64,000 nucleotides of DNA. Source: Patiria miniata (taxonomy: Eukaryota > Echinodermata > Asteroidea > Valvatida > Asterinidae). Where the stretch lies: NCBI RefSeq assembly GCF_015706575.1, contig NW_024037074.1, positions 21,069,334 through 21,133,333 on the forward strand, given 5' to 3'. This document shows, piece by piece, positions 12,401 to 22,767 of the stretch; position 1 is the stretch's first letter; every line of letters starts with the position of its first letter. The notes under the pieces are model-generated. The model ran no database searches and was not told where the DNA came from. It saw only the letters and a list, made by a program, of their open reading frames with translations. Position numbers and translations under genes: made by a program.

Positions 12401-15400
12401 GAGAAATATATACAAGCCTAATTATATTGTGTCTGTTATAAGATTTGAGGCTTTGCACGGTGGAGTATCGGTATCGTTTCGGTTAGCGCCGTAATGATGT
12501 GCAAACCCGACCCGAAACCGAAACCGACTCGAAACCGACTTCGGGTCGGGTCGGGTCGGTTTGTCTATCTTTTAAGTCGGGTCGGGTCGGTTTCGGTTTT
12601 GCATTTTCATTCTCAGGTCGGGTCGGGTCGGTTCAGCCATCTATTGAAAAAACCGAAATAAACCAAAATAAACCGAAATAAACCGAAACAGTTGAGAAAT
12701 TTAGGTGATGCAATATTATTGACAGTCACTGTGACCGCAGCCCTAGTGTGATGTGGCCACCGAGCGCGCTATCAAGTTCCCACGGTATTAATTTCGCCAG
12801 TCGGATTGCACTGACAGTGAAATAGATACATTGTAACAGTTTTCATGATACCGCGTGATGATACAATGCGTTTGTTCAATAAGCGGAGTTACTCTCGATC
12901 AACCCACTGAGTATAGTGGAGCTGCTTAGGTCCATTTTTGGCCCAAATCGTGCACTTTGTGGTAAAAGCATGAAATTTGGCAGGTGGGGTCAAAATGGGC
13001 TAGAAATCATTTTAAGATCAGGACCCATCCTGGATCTTGCCCATTTTGGGGGCGGAGCTTGATTTTTTTTAAAGGGGGTGCAAACAATACAAACTCATGA
13101 AAACTGTATTTAACATCCATTTTCCTTGTTTTTCTATGGTTTGAAATAAACTTAAACATAAAATATAACATTCTAGCATTCTAACACCAGTTAATTTCCA
13201 CCCATTTTGTGGGCGTGGCCTAAATGTACAAAAGAGGCGGTATATATTAGCAATTTGGTTCTAAATGGAAAACATCATTCAGTTTGGTGGTAAAATTCTG
13301 AAAATTGGCATGTCCAATTGAAATGGGCTAAACATAATTTTAAGAGGTGAACACATCTTGGATCTTGCACATTTGGGGGGCGGAGCTTGATTTTTCAAAA
13401 AGGGGAGTGCAAAAAATAAAAAACTCAGAAAAACTGTATTTTACATCCATTTTCCTTTGTTCTTCATGCTTGAAATAAACTTAGACATGAGAAATAACTT
13501 TATAAGAAATAACACGTAAAAATTGTGCAGCAGCAGGATTCCAGTCGAACCAGTGAGTTTGGTGGTTTGAGACATTATCTTATGTTGAAAGACATCATCT
13601 TACATTGCCGTCGCGCATGGCTATGGCAACGCGCGCATACCAGAAACCAGAGTCTTTTTTGGCCAATAATCGTTCACTTCGTTTCGTATGAATAAAAAGG
13701 AGGAAATGCTTCAGATTTCAAATATGCACTTGTCATTTACAAGGCTGGGTTGGGGCAACCTTGAAATTATAAAGCAAAATAATTCTGCGTACAAATGATA
13801 CCATATGTTTGTATGAATAAAGCATGGCATTTGCTTTTTCTACCACTTTCGAAGCATTTACTCGCATCTGAATGAATGAAAATTAAGCAAAGGCTTTTAC
13901 TAAAAACCATTTGCTCTTGAGTAAATGGCCTGCAAAATGTTAAGCTTCACACGTTTATAAGTTTGCAGAAACTATCGTAACCGAAACGGAAAGCGGCACC
14001 GGGGAGGGTCACGTGCTGGAGGACAGATACAAAAAAAAAGCGCATCACACGTGACGAACGCAATGCCGTTTACGTGCACAATGCGCAGTGCATCGGCACC
14101 CATGGTCTACATGTGGATTGGGTTTTCAGTCCCTACCTGATTCCGTGGGTTTTCCCCAGAATATTCTTCTGGGGTTTTCCTCCCACCTCTAAAACTGTAA
14201 TTTCTTCTCATTGTCTTCTCTCTACGGTTTGGTCGGGGTTTGCGAGCTACAGTAAAACGTAAGCTTTACCATTTATAGGTTTGCAGAAAATAAAGTTATC
14301 GTAACCGAAACGGAAAGCGGCACTGGGGAGGGTCACGTGCTGGAGGACAGATAAAAAAAAGCGCCAAACGTGACGAACGCAATGCCGTTTACGCGCACAA
14401 TGCGCTGTGCATCGGCACCCATGGTTTACATGTGGATTGGGTTTTCAGTCCCTACCCGATTCCGTGGGTTTTCCCCAGACTATTCTTCTGGGATTTTCCT
14501 CCCACCTCTAAAACTGTTATTTCTTCTCATTGTCTTCTCTATACTTTTTTTTCGGGGTTTGCGAGCTACAGTGCCTGGGGCATGCACTTTTGAGGAATCC
14601 TTGGTTTCATTACCAGAAAAAAATATTTATCGTTTATACTTCGTTTCGTATGAATAAAAAGTTACAGCATTTATTATATGTTAATCGCGAAAAATTAATA
14701 TTAACAAAGTTCATAGAGTACAAATGATACCATGTTCGTATGAATAAAACATGGCATTTGCTTTGACTTCCAATTTTAAAGCATTTACTCGCATCTGTAT
14801 TAATGAAAATTAAGCAAACACTTTTACTAAAAACCATTTGCTGAAATCTGAAAATAATTAGTTTTTACCTTTTAGGTTTGGCTACACTATAAGCGTTTAC
14901 TAGTATGAATATAATAGAAGTAAATGCTTCAGATTTCAAATATTTACTTGTCATATTTCTGAAGTCCTTTATCTACAGAACTGTTAGTCCGATTGGGTTG
15001 AAACTTGGTATGTGGCCAGACCGGGATGTGTTATAGGTAAAAAAAAAATGAAGTGGCGTCATGATGACGACATCCTGAGATTTTATATGAATATTTGAAT
15101 TTTTGGACCGTTTAGCCATATCTCACGAACGCAACATGCAAAGTTAAAAATTCTTTTTGTATTTGGTTTGTTAGGTAATAGGTATTTGCACAACATTTTT
15201 CTAAAAACTTGGGTAGGTAGATAATGGTACTAGTATGCAAAGTCCGAATTGACGTCACGATGACGTAAAATAAAATACAGTTTTCTGAGTTTTCTTTTTT
15301 TTTTGCACTCCCCTTTTTGAAAAATCAAGCTCCGTCCGCCAAATGGGCAAGATCCAAGATGCGTTCACCTCTAAAAATTATGTTTAGCCCATTTCAATTG

Positions 15401-18400
15401 GACATGCCAATTTTCAGAATTTTACCACAAAACTGAATGATGTTTTCCATATTAGAACCAAACTGCTAATATATACCGCCTCTTTTACCATTTAGACCAC
15501 GCCCACAAAATGGAAGGAAAATAACAGGTGTTAGAATGCTAGAATTCATGTTTAAGTTTATTTCAAAGTGTAAAAAAGCAAGGAAATTTGATGTTAAATA
15601 CAGTTTTCATGAGTTTGTATTGTTTGCACCCCCTTTTTTGAAAAATCAAGCTCCGCCTCCAAAATGGGCAAGATCCAGGATGGGTCCCGATCTTAACATG
15701 ATTTTTAGCCCATTTTGACCCCACATGCCAAATTTCATGCTTTTACCACAAAGTGCACGATTTTTCGCTTAGCAGCTCCACTAGTATGACAGAAAGAGAG
15801 ACGAAGGTTTTGCAAAAGAATCCATCATAAAGTGATCACTTTGTCCAAGCAAGGTATTCGGGGGTTTTTTCGGGTCGGGTCGGTTCGGTTTTACCTTATT
15901 TTTTGTCGGGTCGGGTCGGATCGGTTTGAGGGAGTTAAGATCGGTTTCGGTTCGGATTCGGTTTATATCTCTAATGTTTCGGGTCGGTTTGGCCTGGTCA
16001 ACCCGACCCGATGCACATCATACTGCTTAGAAGATATTTAGTTCTGAAAAGAACTTGTTCTGCTTATTATCAACGTTCGCTAAGTAGTTTTTGTTCTGAT
16101 AAGAACAGTCCTGCTTTAAGTTCTAAAAGAACTTGTCTTTGGTCTCAACGTTTCGACTAGCCTGCTCTAGTCATCGTCAGGAGACTGTTCTGTTCTACAT
16201 TGCGTCTGTTCTGCCGTACATCGACAAAGCAGGAGAGTTTAAGAGGCCTTTGAAATTTAAAAACAAAATGCTACCACATTTTTGGCGTGAATGACAATTA
16301 TTATAGCGATCAAATTGTTGAGGAATTTGCTGTGTAATTGTTTTTTCTTTATTATTATCAGCAGAAAATGAAGCTAGTACAGGGAGGAGTATTATGAAAT
16401 TCAGGAGTCCAAAACGTTCGATTTTCTATGCGTGACTGAAGTGCCTTAATACCCATATGAATTTGTTACCCCCACTTTTGTTCACTTAATTTTACAGTTT
16501 AAATCTGGCGCGCAGAGTACCACACAGAGGTCCAGGGCTACATAATCGGATTAACGCTGGCCCTGTGTGGCTGTGCGTTCAACCCTAAAATGTGGCCCGG
16601 CACATTCCATTCATAAAATGGTTAAAACAAACCTATACATGACAATGTACATATAGGATTTGTGCACATATCGATGTGAAGGTATGCCTAATAGTACAAC
16701 TTCTTGTCCGATTTTGTCAAACTTGATATAAACATCTTATTTCATTTTTTGAATTCTTCAAGAAATCTGACGTATACACTAACGTGTATATGCATATAGA
16801 TATCCTCCCCACAAACAAAATGGTACAGCCCAATAAACAAGTGCGCGAACTTTCCATCACAAATTTCTATAACTGCCTTGAAGTGAACAGTATTCAGATC
16901 CAAAATTACATTATTTTAAAATGAAATTAACTCCTAAAAAGACCACAGTTTAATGCCAGATAACTGATTTACAAATGGATAGTTTTTAAATGTCTTATCT
17001 AAAGTAGAATTGGAGAAAACGTGTCTTGAAAAACAGGTGATGAGCAGAGTCCAAGATCACGAAACACGTGGTAAGCAATGGTACATCGATGTAAGTCTCC
17101 AACGATGCCTTATCGATCGAAAGTTGTCATTGGCCACTTTTTTTCTTTGTGAAAAGTACGGTGGTTTTTTTCAACCAATCATAACAAGTTTAACATATAA
17201 GGAAAGAGGAGGAGCTAAGCTATTCGATTCCGTTTACCCCCACACAATTCGATACTCTAGTCAGGAGTTACAGTCAAAAGAGTCGACGCGAGGGCGCTCA
17301 ATCGGTGCGTTTACACAGGAATATGATGAAAAGTTCACATTTTCAAAGCCGAAAGTACGGTGGATTTTTTCAAGATAAAAAAAATAACATATACCATGAG
17401 AAAGAGAAAGAGTTAAATTGTACAGAACCGTTTACCCCCATTGAAAAAGACCGCATGGTTATCAAACTATGACTCGAAACATCGAAAAAAGGGGCCTTTT
17501 TTACCGGGATTCTCGCCCGGAAACGGGCCCGCACAGAGGTTTGAGCTTAAGTGAACACAACAAATTCATATGAATTATGGCTTTGCGTTCATGTTCCAGT
17601 TACAAACGTAGAGTGGGTCAGGCGCTGTCATATGCGTTGCCTTGTTGAAATATGAATACGTCATTGTTAGAAAAAAAAACTTAAAACAAAACAGTTTTAC
17701 TTTTTCCATTACAACATCAGATTAAGTCATTTGGATTGGATAGAGTTTTGGAAAACACACAACTCCCGGTCTGGTAACATCGTTGATTTAGAATTTGCGG
17801 AATGAATATATATTTGGAACACTAGGCCTACGCAGAGATAAACGGAAAAACTCAATACAAATACAAAATTCCAATGTGAGGATGTGATTGGATGCTTATT
17901 GAACCACGATACTCCAGACAAGAAACATATATGAGCGATATTATTTTTTTTTAGCGGTTTTTTTTTAATCTGACATTGACTCTAAGTGTAACTGGGATTA
18001 AAGATCGTATTATAGCTATGATGTATTCTTTGTGAAGGGGGTAGACCTACAGTACAAGCTTCGGCTTCTTGTCTGACCTGCCCACAATTAAATTTCAAGT
18101 TCCGTTGTAGTTTTGTCCTTGTATTTTACTGGCCTTATCAAATTAATAGTATGGAAATAATCCTGAAACCTGAATCGTATACTGGTGCTTAAACACCCCG
18201 AGAAATTATTATGCGATTTCCAACGATCAGTCAATTGACTGATTTTTGGAGTAGACGAAATCGTGTTTCGTGAACAAAAGGTTGTGCATGGTTTTTCACT
18301 GTTATCTTGAAAAGGCTGATCTGACACTTCAACTGGTTAGGTTTTGAACATATTTTTTTGGATTTTGAATGGTTTTATTTTTGGAAACGAACAAAATGCA

Positions 18401-20187
18401 CGAAAAGCAAATGATTTTGTTTGCCTTTAAAAACAGGTTGGAAAGATTCCAATATCTGGCAATCACTTGTCAACCCGTGCACAAACCGTATGAGACTGGT
18501 CTGGAAATTTCTCAGTAAATATATCAATATTTTCCATACTAAATTTGACCTTTTTTATGCCTAATTATCCATTTCTGATGGCTGATAGGTCACTGAAGGG
18601 AAAAATTAGTTAAGGCCATGCAGATATGGGAATCTTTCCAACAGGTTCACGCCCTGCCTCAAGGAAATTCTATTCACCCCTTTATATCCCATTGTACCAT
18701 CCCGGCTTCCACATAGACCTACGGTATGCCTGCTGGTTACGCTGAATAACAACTAAACACAGGCACAATGTACCCATACCTAAACCCAAGATGTTCACTA
18801 AATACCAACCGGTTCCAAACAGGTAGGCCTATACATTTTCTAAAACGATAGACTGAGTGGAAAATTGGTAGAGATTTTGAGAATCAGCCGCATGGCGTCA
18901 CACTTGTCCATTGGTCCAATTACACTGTAAATGGTAAGATATGATTCAGGGCGTTGTATCTTTGGAAATGTTCAAAGGAAAATTTAAACGTTCAACCAAC
19001 AGGCTGCAGGGAACCAAAAAAACTAGAAAACAAACCGCATGACACAACCTCTTTCTAAGACATCAGAAAAGTGTGAAAAGTAGGCATGAAAATAAGTTAC
19101 TCTATGCAGTGAGCGGTCTGTCCCCGTAAATGTGGCCAATTTACTGGACTACGGTACCTCCGTAAATAAAGGCCACACTTGGACCATGTACCCGAATATG
19201 TAGAACGTTGTCAAGTTTTTATTTTCACATTAGACTTTATCTGTAGTTTATTTACGCTTGAGAAGCACACTCACCCTCTTTAAAGCGATAGAAAATTAGT
19301 CCCCCTTTTTCAGACGTTTATTTTTCCGAATTTCGTGTTGGAATTTAGATAGGCCATACCAACGTGTGCACACGAACCTGGAAATTACATAGTCTGAAAA
19401 AGGGGGGACTAATTTTCTATTGCTTTAAAGAGGGTGTGCTTCTCAAGCGTAATTAAATAAACTACAAATAAAGTCTGAATGTGAAAATAAAAACTTGACA
19501 AAGTTCTACATGTTCGAGTACATGGTCCAAGTGTGGCCTTTATATTTACGGAGCCTAGTCTATCCCCATAAATGTGGCCAATTTACTGGACTACCTCCGT
19601 AAATAAAGGCCACACTTGGAACATGTACAAAAACAAAGGCTTAGGCTTACTTTGTAGTTTATTTTTGCTTTAGAAGCATACTCACCCTCTTTATAGGCTA
19701 ATCAGAAGGTGCTGCCTTGTTCAGATGTCTATTTTTCGTGAAATTTCCAGAATTGTTTGCACACGTTTGCGTATCAAAATTTCAACATGAAATTTCACGA
19801 GAAATAGACATCTGAAAAAGGCAGCACTTTCTGACATGTTTTTGTACATCAAGTGTGGCCTTTATTTACGGAGGTAGTCCAGTAAACTGTTGGCCACATT
19901 TATGAAGCTAAGCCTAGTCCAGTAAATTAGCCACATTTATGGGGCTATGAACGCTCATGCATACTGCACACGACACACCCGCTGGTTTCTTACCTATCTT
20001 TTCAATGAATAACGTCACAAAGTGTTCTATCTATGAACCATAATGTCATTTTACCGAGAATCGCATTGTATGTTATTAATGATGAACACACGAAAATAGA
20101 AAAAAAGGCCATAGGTACAGATACAACAGTCGAGGCCAACATAAGTTGAATTTGCTTACCCCTTTGTTGATACTCCTGCACATCCAT
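3423..20187 (-). CDS. HDC: Histidine decarboxylase (HDC), first five coding exons, 3' part beyond window
   Basis: Pyridoxal-phosphate enzyme of the group II decarboxylase family; HDC makes histamine from histidine in the cytosol. Five minus-strand exons (20187-20160, 12057-11885, 5950-5837, 4529-4478, 3493-3423) join in frame into 146 codons, and every intron has GT/AG ends. The order matches the family N-terminus: [12 protein letters not shown] start, a PDVQPGY motif, [39 protein letters not shown] and GGGVLQ. The [12 protein letters not shown] stretch, GDM and [14 protein letters not shown] favour HDC over DOPA decarboxylase, which usually has HSPYFFAYFPT. The catalytic lysine and the rest of the PLP domain would lie left of the window. 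The start codon sits in a good context (tagccATGG). Intron 1 is 8.1 kb and intron 2 is 5.9 kb; both are packed with transposons. The family is certain. HDC as opposed to another amine decarboxylase is likely. Only the missing 3' half could settle it. Confidence 0.9.
4478..4529 (-). CDS. HDC: HDC exon 4
   Basis: 52 nt, residues 106-122 plus one base. Acceptor ccacatag, donor gtaagg. It codes [17 protein letters not shown], the most conserved block of the N-terminal half of this enzyme family. Confidence 0.92.
4691..5228. mobile_element. Inverted-repeat (MITE-like) element in HDC intron 3
   Basis: The ends are inverted copies. The left end reads TTCCCGGCCAATTTCCTAAA and continues into a GTTCATTCACTT block. 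The right end is the reverse complement, ending GGAAATTGGCCGGGAA. The 0.54-kb interior is rich in CATTTTCG/GAAAATGAA words and has no transposase. No convincing target duplication was seen. Confidence 0.7.
5837..5950 (-). CDS. HDC: HDC exon 3
   Basis: 114 nt, residues 68-105. Acceptor cccccag, donor gtaagt. It begins [16 protein letters not shown] and ends LGFTW. The [11 protein letters not shown] and SLLGDM residues are those of histidine decarboxylases. This exon is short and lies in a frame broken by stops, so it is easily missed. Confidence 0.92.
7452..7937. repeat. 486-bp near-perfect palindrome (foldback element)
   Basis: The left arm from TTAAAGAGGTTGTGGAATGC through TAATAAACAGGAC is repeated in reverse complement on the right, with a spacer of about 27 bp near 7684-7710. 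The arms differ by only a few substitutions and small indels, so it is young or maintained. It lies in HDC intron 2. Confidence 0.85.
8053..8129 (+). repeat. Short direct duplication
   Basis: The 25-mer beginning TTTGCAGGGCGGGGGTACGA occurs at 8053 and again 51 bp later. No function was recognised. Confidence 0.6.
8396..10337. mobile_element. 1.9-kb inverted-repeat element with minisatellite-bearing arms
   Basis: The outer ends (TACGGAAGCGTAGAAGGGCC and its reverse complement) and the inner ends (TATGGAACGCCAAAGAGGCA and its reverse complement) bracket arms of about 200-250 bp. Each arm consists mainly of a tandem 21-bp unit built on TCGCCGCGGCGAGATAGTAA, about four copies on the left (8447-8530) and about six on the right (10160-10290). 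The 1.5-kb loop contains another dispersed repeat at 9190-9650. No transposase was recognised. Confidence 0.75.
9190..9650 (-). repeat. Dispersed repeat, inverted relative to 63180-63720
   Basis: Read on the minus strand, it shares with 63180-63720 the blocks AAGGTTC, CTCCTTCACGAGTT, ATTAATAAGG-type text, CGGGCGAAATCTTT-like and TTTCTCCCGTTT. The copies are diverged. The class is unknown. Confidence 0.6.
10386..10566. mobile_element. Harbinger-like MITE with TAA target duplication
   Basis: 181 bp. TIRs are AGCCCGGTTCATACT and AGTATGAACCGGGCT, flanked on both sides by TAA. The interior is itself nearly palindromic, with GCGAATTCG-like words. A 3-bp TAA/TTA duplication is the hallmark of PIF/Harbinger elements. 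It is too short to code. Confidence 0.8.
10693..10872 (+). repeat. Minisatellite, about nine 20-21-bp units
   Basis: The unit is close to GAATTTGCTTTTGCCGCGGC, with one- or two-base variants. It creates open frames on both strands (Lys/Gln/Ser-rich on the minus strand) that are not genes. The CCGCGGCGA core recalls the arms of the 8396-10337 element. Confidence 0.85.
11547..11690 (+). repeat. SINE/LINE 3' tail, copy 1
   Basis: Shares with 42347-42470 the ordered blocks CATTTACCTGTCTTTAA, TTGTTGGTAGATACGTGCGC, TAAGACT and a TATTATTATTA tail. A GTGCGCTATA(T)AAG stretch followed by ATT repeats is common at the 3' ends of invertebrate SINEs and their partner LINEs. Confidence 0.65.
11885..12057 (-). 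CDS. HDC: HDC exon 2
   Basis: 173 nt, residues 10-67. Acceptor tttttcag, donor gtgagt. It contains the PDVQPGY motif and the [15 protein letters not shown] helix typical of group II amino-acid decarboxylases. It ends in phase 0 after a glycine, and the next exon opens with VTHWQSP. Confidence 0.93.
12914..15783. mobile_element. 2.9-kb long-TIR element nested in the previous one
   Basis: The arms of about 500 bp (12914-13460 and 15280-15783) are inverted copies, starting TAGTGGAGCTGCTTAG and ending in its complement, with GTA on both flanks. Each arm holds two diverged tandem blocks around GGCGGAGCTTGATTTTT. The core (13957-14575) has two direct copies of a roughly 318-bp segment containing CCCATGG, GTGGATTGGGTTTTCAGTCC and TTTTCCTCCCACCTCTAAAA. 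Short ORFs there are shadows. No transposase was found. Confidence 0.75.
13957..14575 (+). repeat. Two direct copies of an about 318-bp segment
   Basis: Copy 1 (about 13957-14255) and copy 2 (about 14276-14574) match closely from GTTTGCAGAAA through GGGTTTGCGAGCTACAGT. Both contain GGAAAGCGGCAC and CATGTGGATTGGGTTTTCAG. Confidence 0.85.
16030..16190 (-). mobile_element. Possible Penelope-like element remnant with hammerhead-like fold
   Basis: Contains AGTTCTxAAAAGAACTT words three times. On the minus strand at 16185-16142 there is a GTCTC/GAGAC stem, CTGACGA, a GACTAG/CTAGTC hairpin, then GAAA and TT before the closing stem. This is the order of a hammerhead ribozyme, as carried by many Penelope-like retroelements. 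One extra T separates CTGACGA from the stem, and the third stem would be only about one base pair, so activity is doubtful. Confidence 0.4.
16454..17572. mobile_element. Inverted-repeat element in HDC intron 1
   Basis: CATATGAATTTGTT with a GTTCACTTAA block on the left is matched by TTAAGTGAACA and AACAAATTCATATG on the right. Inside, a GTACGGTGG-TTTTTTCAA block and a CCGTTTACCCCCA block each occur twice about 200 bp apart (17155/17354 region). The 122-codon frame at 17010-17378 has no recognisable domain. Confidence 0.55.
19121..19575. mobile_element. Foldback element family F, copy A
   Basis: Nearly palindromic. Ends resemble CCCCATAAATGTGGCCAATT followed by CTCCGTAAATAAAGGCCACA, and the right arm is the reverse complement. 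The inner arms (ACTCACCCTCTTTAAAGCGA and its complement) flank a loop of about 60 bp. Copies B (19563-19945) and C (26700-27964) share the outer arms. Located in HDC intron 1. Confidence 0.8.
19563..19945. mobile_element. Foldback element family F, copy B
   Basis: Follows copy A directly and shares or overlaps its end. The outer arms are as in copy A. The inner arms carry CAGATGTCTATTTTTCGTGA and its complement around a short loop, like copy C. No coding capacity. Confidence 0.8.
20160..20187 (-). CDS. HDC: HDC exon 1 (start codon)
   Basis: Codes MDVQEYQQR plus the first base of a glycine codon, then donor gtaagc. Joining to exon 2 restores the glycine and reads [11 protein letters not shown], the canonical start of this family. 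Any 5' untranslated exon or promoter upstream was not recognised. Confidence 0.88.
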
Positions 20188-21489
20188 GGCTACAGATAGC
20201 TCAGGTTAGCTTTCTGTATTGACAGTGGTCCAGGTTTCCAGTGAAAGACAAACAACGATCCAAAGTTTAACACTGAAGAAAAGGCGTGGTTTGCTGCTTG
20301 TTCACAGCCAAACAACAGCACTGTTTGCAGTGGTATTCCCATTCAATTTGGCTGATAAAAACTGACCCATGATATCCAATGTAGCTATAACTACCACATT
20401 TACCGCAGGGAGCAAGCAAGCCGTCGTAGCATGTATTCGACCCACAAGGTTTGACTCGTTACACACACCGCCACTGGTTGCAAGCAAATTTAAACGTGAT
20501 GTCCGTATGTACATCACGTACAGTAGTAATAATAGGCATACATCGCGGCACTAACCACGCCTCTGGAATTTCTGTGACGAATATAATAGAGCTGTCACAG
20601 GCGGCGATACCAATGCCATATAAAAGTGACATTCTTGTGTTTAACACAGATACAGTAGTTGCAAATACTCGGATAAGACCTATAGTGAAAAGCTAAAACA
20701 TATAGGCCTACCTCAACTCTGCAGGTTCATTTTTTGCCGGTTCAGTGGTATTTTTTTTTATATATCAGATCATATTTTATATATCATTACATTTGTAACC
20801 AGTGCTAGCAACTATCCCGATGTTATTAAAAAAAGACAATTTTTTTATATTTTTTTGACTAAAGACTGAATTTTTGTGAACTTTTAGATAGATTTGAAGT
20901 TCCTAGGCAGGAATTCCATTGTAACATTTGAATGTAGACCTTCTGTGTGGAGGCCATCTTGGATTTAAAAATGGCAGCCATTTTATACCTATTTTGCTCA
21001 ATAAGTAATCCTTATAATCCTTTTATCTCGCCACTACACTGCAAAAGTCGAAGTAAAGTCCGACTGAAGTCCGAGTCTGAGTCCGAGCCCGACCATTGGA
21101 GTACTCGGACCCGTACTCGTACTCGAGTACCAGTGAGTATTTGGCCTGAACTCGATTTTCAGTACTCGAATAAACACACAAGTGTGTATTTGCTTGCAAT
21201 CGGGGACCCCCTACTGTCCCTCTTTTGTTTGTACTTAAAACTTTTTAGGAAGACCTCCCATATGTTTTGTACACATTGCCAAATTGGGGGACCCTTTGGG
21301 AATTGGGGACCCTATTGTCTTCTATTGTTCAACGACCCCTATTGAATGCAGAATCGAACTCACCCGACCCCCCACCCACCAACCATGAACATGATGAAAA
21401 GACAATGCAAACTGCTGGGTGATTTAATAATAACAAGTATCACGTATACGCTCATCAATAATTGTCCCTATAGGTGCCTGTGACTATCC

Positions 21490-21990
21490 TCGCGAAATCT
21501 CCTCGGGCTGGGTTGGGCAAGGGTGGGTTTTGGGATAGGTTGGGGTAGGGTACGGGTCGTGTAGGGTTGGTTGAGTTGACTTCATGTGAGTAGGGTTGGG
21601 TTGGATTGGCTTGGGGTGGTGGGGTGGGGTGGGTTGGGTGGTTTAGGTTGGATTGGGTTGTGTTGGGTTGGGTGTGGTTCTCTTATGTATTCGAGTGAAA
21701 ATTCAATACTTGATTGAAATTTATTCACTCAGTTTGATTGAGTTTTCACTCGAATCTCAAGTGAAGTATTTTAATCTGAAATGATTTTCACTCTAGATCG
21801 TCTGGTTCCTAGAGGGTTAGGTTAGGTTGGGCTGGGCTGGACTTGGCTGGGCTGGGCTGGGCTGGATTGAGCTAGGCTATAGAGCTATAATTTAATATAG
21901 CTCTATGGCTGGGCTGGACTTACTGGGCTGGGAGTTGGTCTGGGCTGGGGGCGGGGCGGGGTTGGCTGGGTTGGTTGGGTTCGGGGCGTT
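21490..21990 (+). repeat. G-rich simple repeats (GGGTT and GCTGG arrays)
   Basis: Imperfect GGGTTGGGTTGG arrays at about 21490-21690 and GGGCTGGGCTGG arrays at about 21810-21985 are separated by about 120 bp of AT-rich text. The Pro/Thr-rich minus-strand frame at 21903-22130 is a by-product. Confidence 0.8.
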
Positions 21991-22387
21991 GCTCCGGTCT
22001 GCCTAGTCTGAGTATCACCCGTTATCCACGGAGCCAAACCCTGTATAACGTCTGACATCTCCTGACATGCAAATGTATGCAAGCCGCGCGCCAGCCAATC
22101 GGAGTCGACTTTACTAAATCGTGACGTCATTTCATTCCCAAATCAGGACTAAATGGTTTGATTGGTCAATTCGAATGCAGTGTTTTGTAATACAACAACA
22201 ACCAGCCCCCGCCATATCGCGTAACATGATACAGAGCGCGTGACACTTTTTTATCCATTGTCTATGTGACGCGCAACGGTTGAATGACCGAAGACTCGAT
22301 ATATAAAGCGCCCGCTGATTGGTCAAAATCTCGGAGGTCAAGAGGCGGGGTCTTGCCTAATTAATCAGCAAATCTGTTCACGTGTAA

Positions 22388-22767
22388 GGCCAAAAAAAAA
22401 AAATATTCGGTCTCTGGTCAGACCAAAGTTCCGGAATTGACGCGGGGACGCGGCTTTTTTTTTTTTTTTTGGCTTTTTTTTCTTTCTTCAAGCTTGGATT
22501 GTACAGACAAGGTGGGGTACTATTTTGCTACTTGGTGTCCTCATGTACATTGGTGTCCTCCATAATTTGCCTTGGTGCTCCCGATCATTTGCCTTGGTGC
22601 AATTTCCCATTCCTTGGTGCTCTTTAGTAAACAAAATTGAGGAGGTGCGGCAATAGAGGGCGCTGTTGGAGCTACCGCGGAACATTTTGGAAGAAAAAAA
22701 AGATTGACGCGCATGATTAAAATCGACGCGCGCGCTGACCAGAGACCGACTTATTTTTTTTTTGGCC
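22388..22767. mobile_element. Harbinger-like MITE with GGCC ends and TAA duplication
   Basis: 380 bp. The left end is GGCCAAAAAAAAAAAATATT, then CGGTCTCTGGTCAG; the right end is CTGACCAGAGACCG, then an A/T run, then GGCC. TAA flanks both ends. GGCC termini with a TWA duplication are typical of PIF/Harbinger. The interior has CTTGGTG words repeated five or six times. Confidence 0.8.

Larger units (their letters stand above)
12494..16021. mobile_element. GGTCGGGTCGG-rich element, split by a nested insertion
   Basis: Ends ATGATGTGCA and TGCACATCAT are inverted. Subterminal arrays of CGGGTCGGGTCGG/CGGTTTCGG occur at 12505-12640 and 15868-16010, in HDC intron 1. Short TIRs with dense subterminal repeats resemble hAT-type MITEs, but no clear 8-bp duplication is seen. 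A second element (12914-15783) appears to be inserted in the middle. Confidence 0.55.

Noticed and set aside
17010..17378. 122-codon plus-strand frame
   Set aside because: Located inside an inverted-repeat element in an HDC intron and includes an internal nucleotide duplication; no domain seen.
20302..20647. Hydrophobic minus-strand frames suggestive of a membrane receptor just upstream of HDC exon 1
   Set aside because: Frames are short, interrupted by stops and lack receptor motifs; no splice sites link them convincingly.
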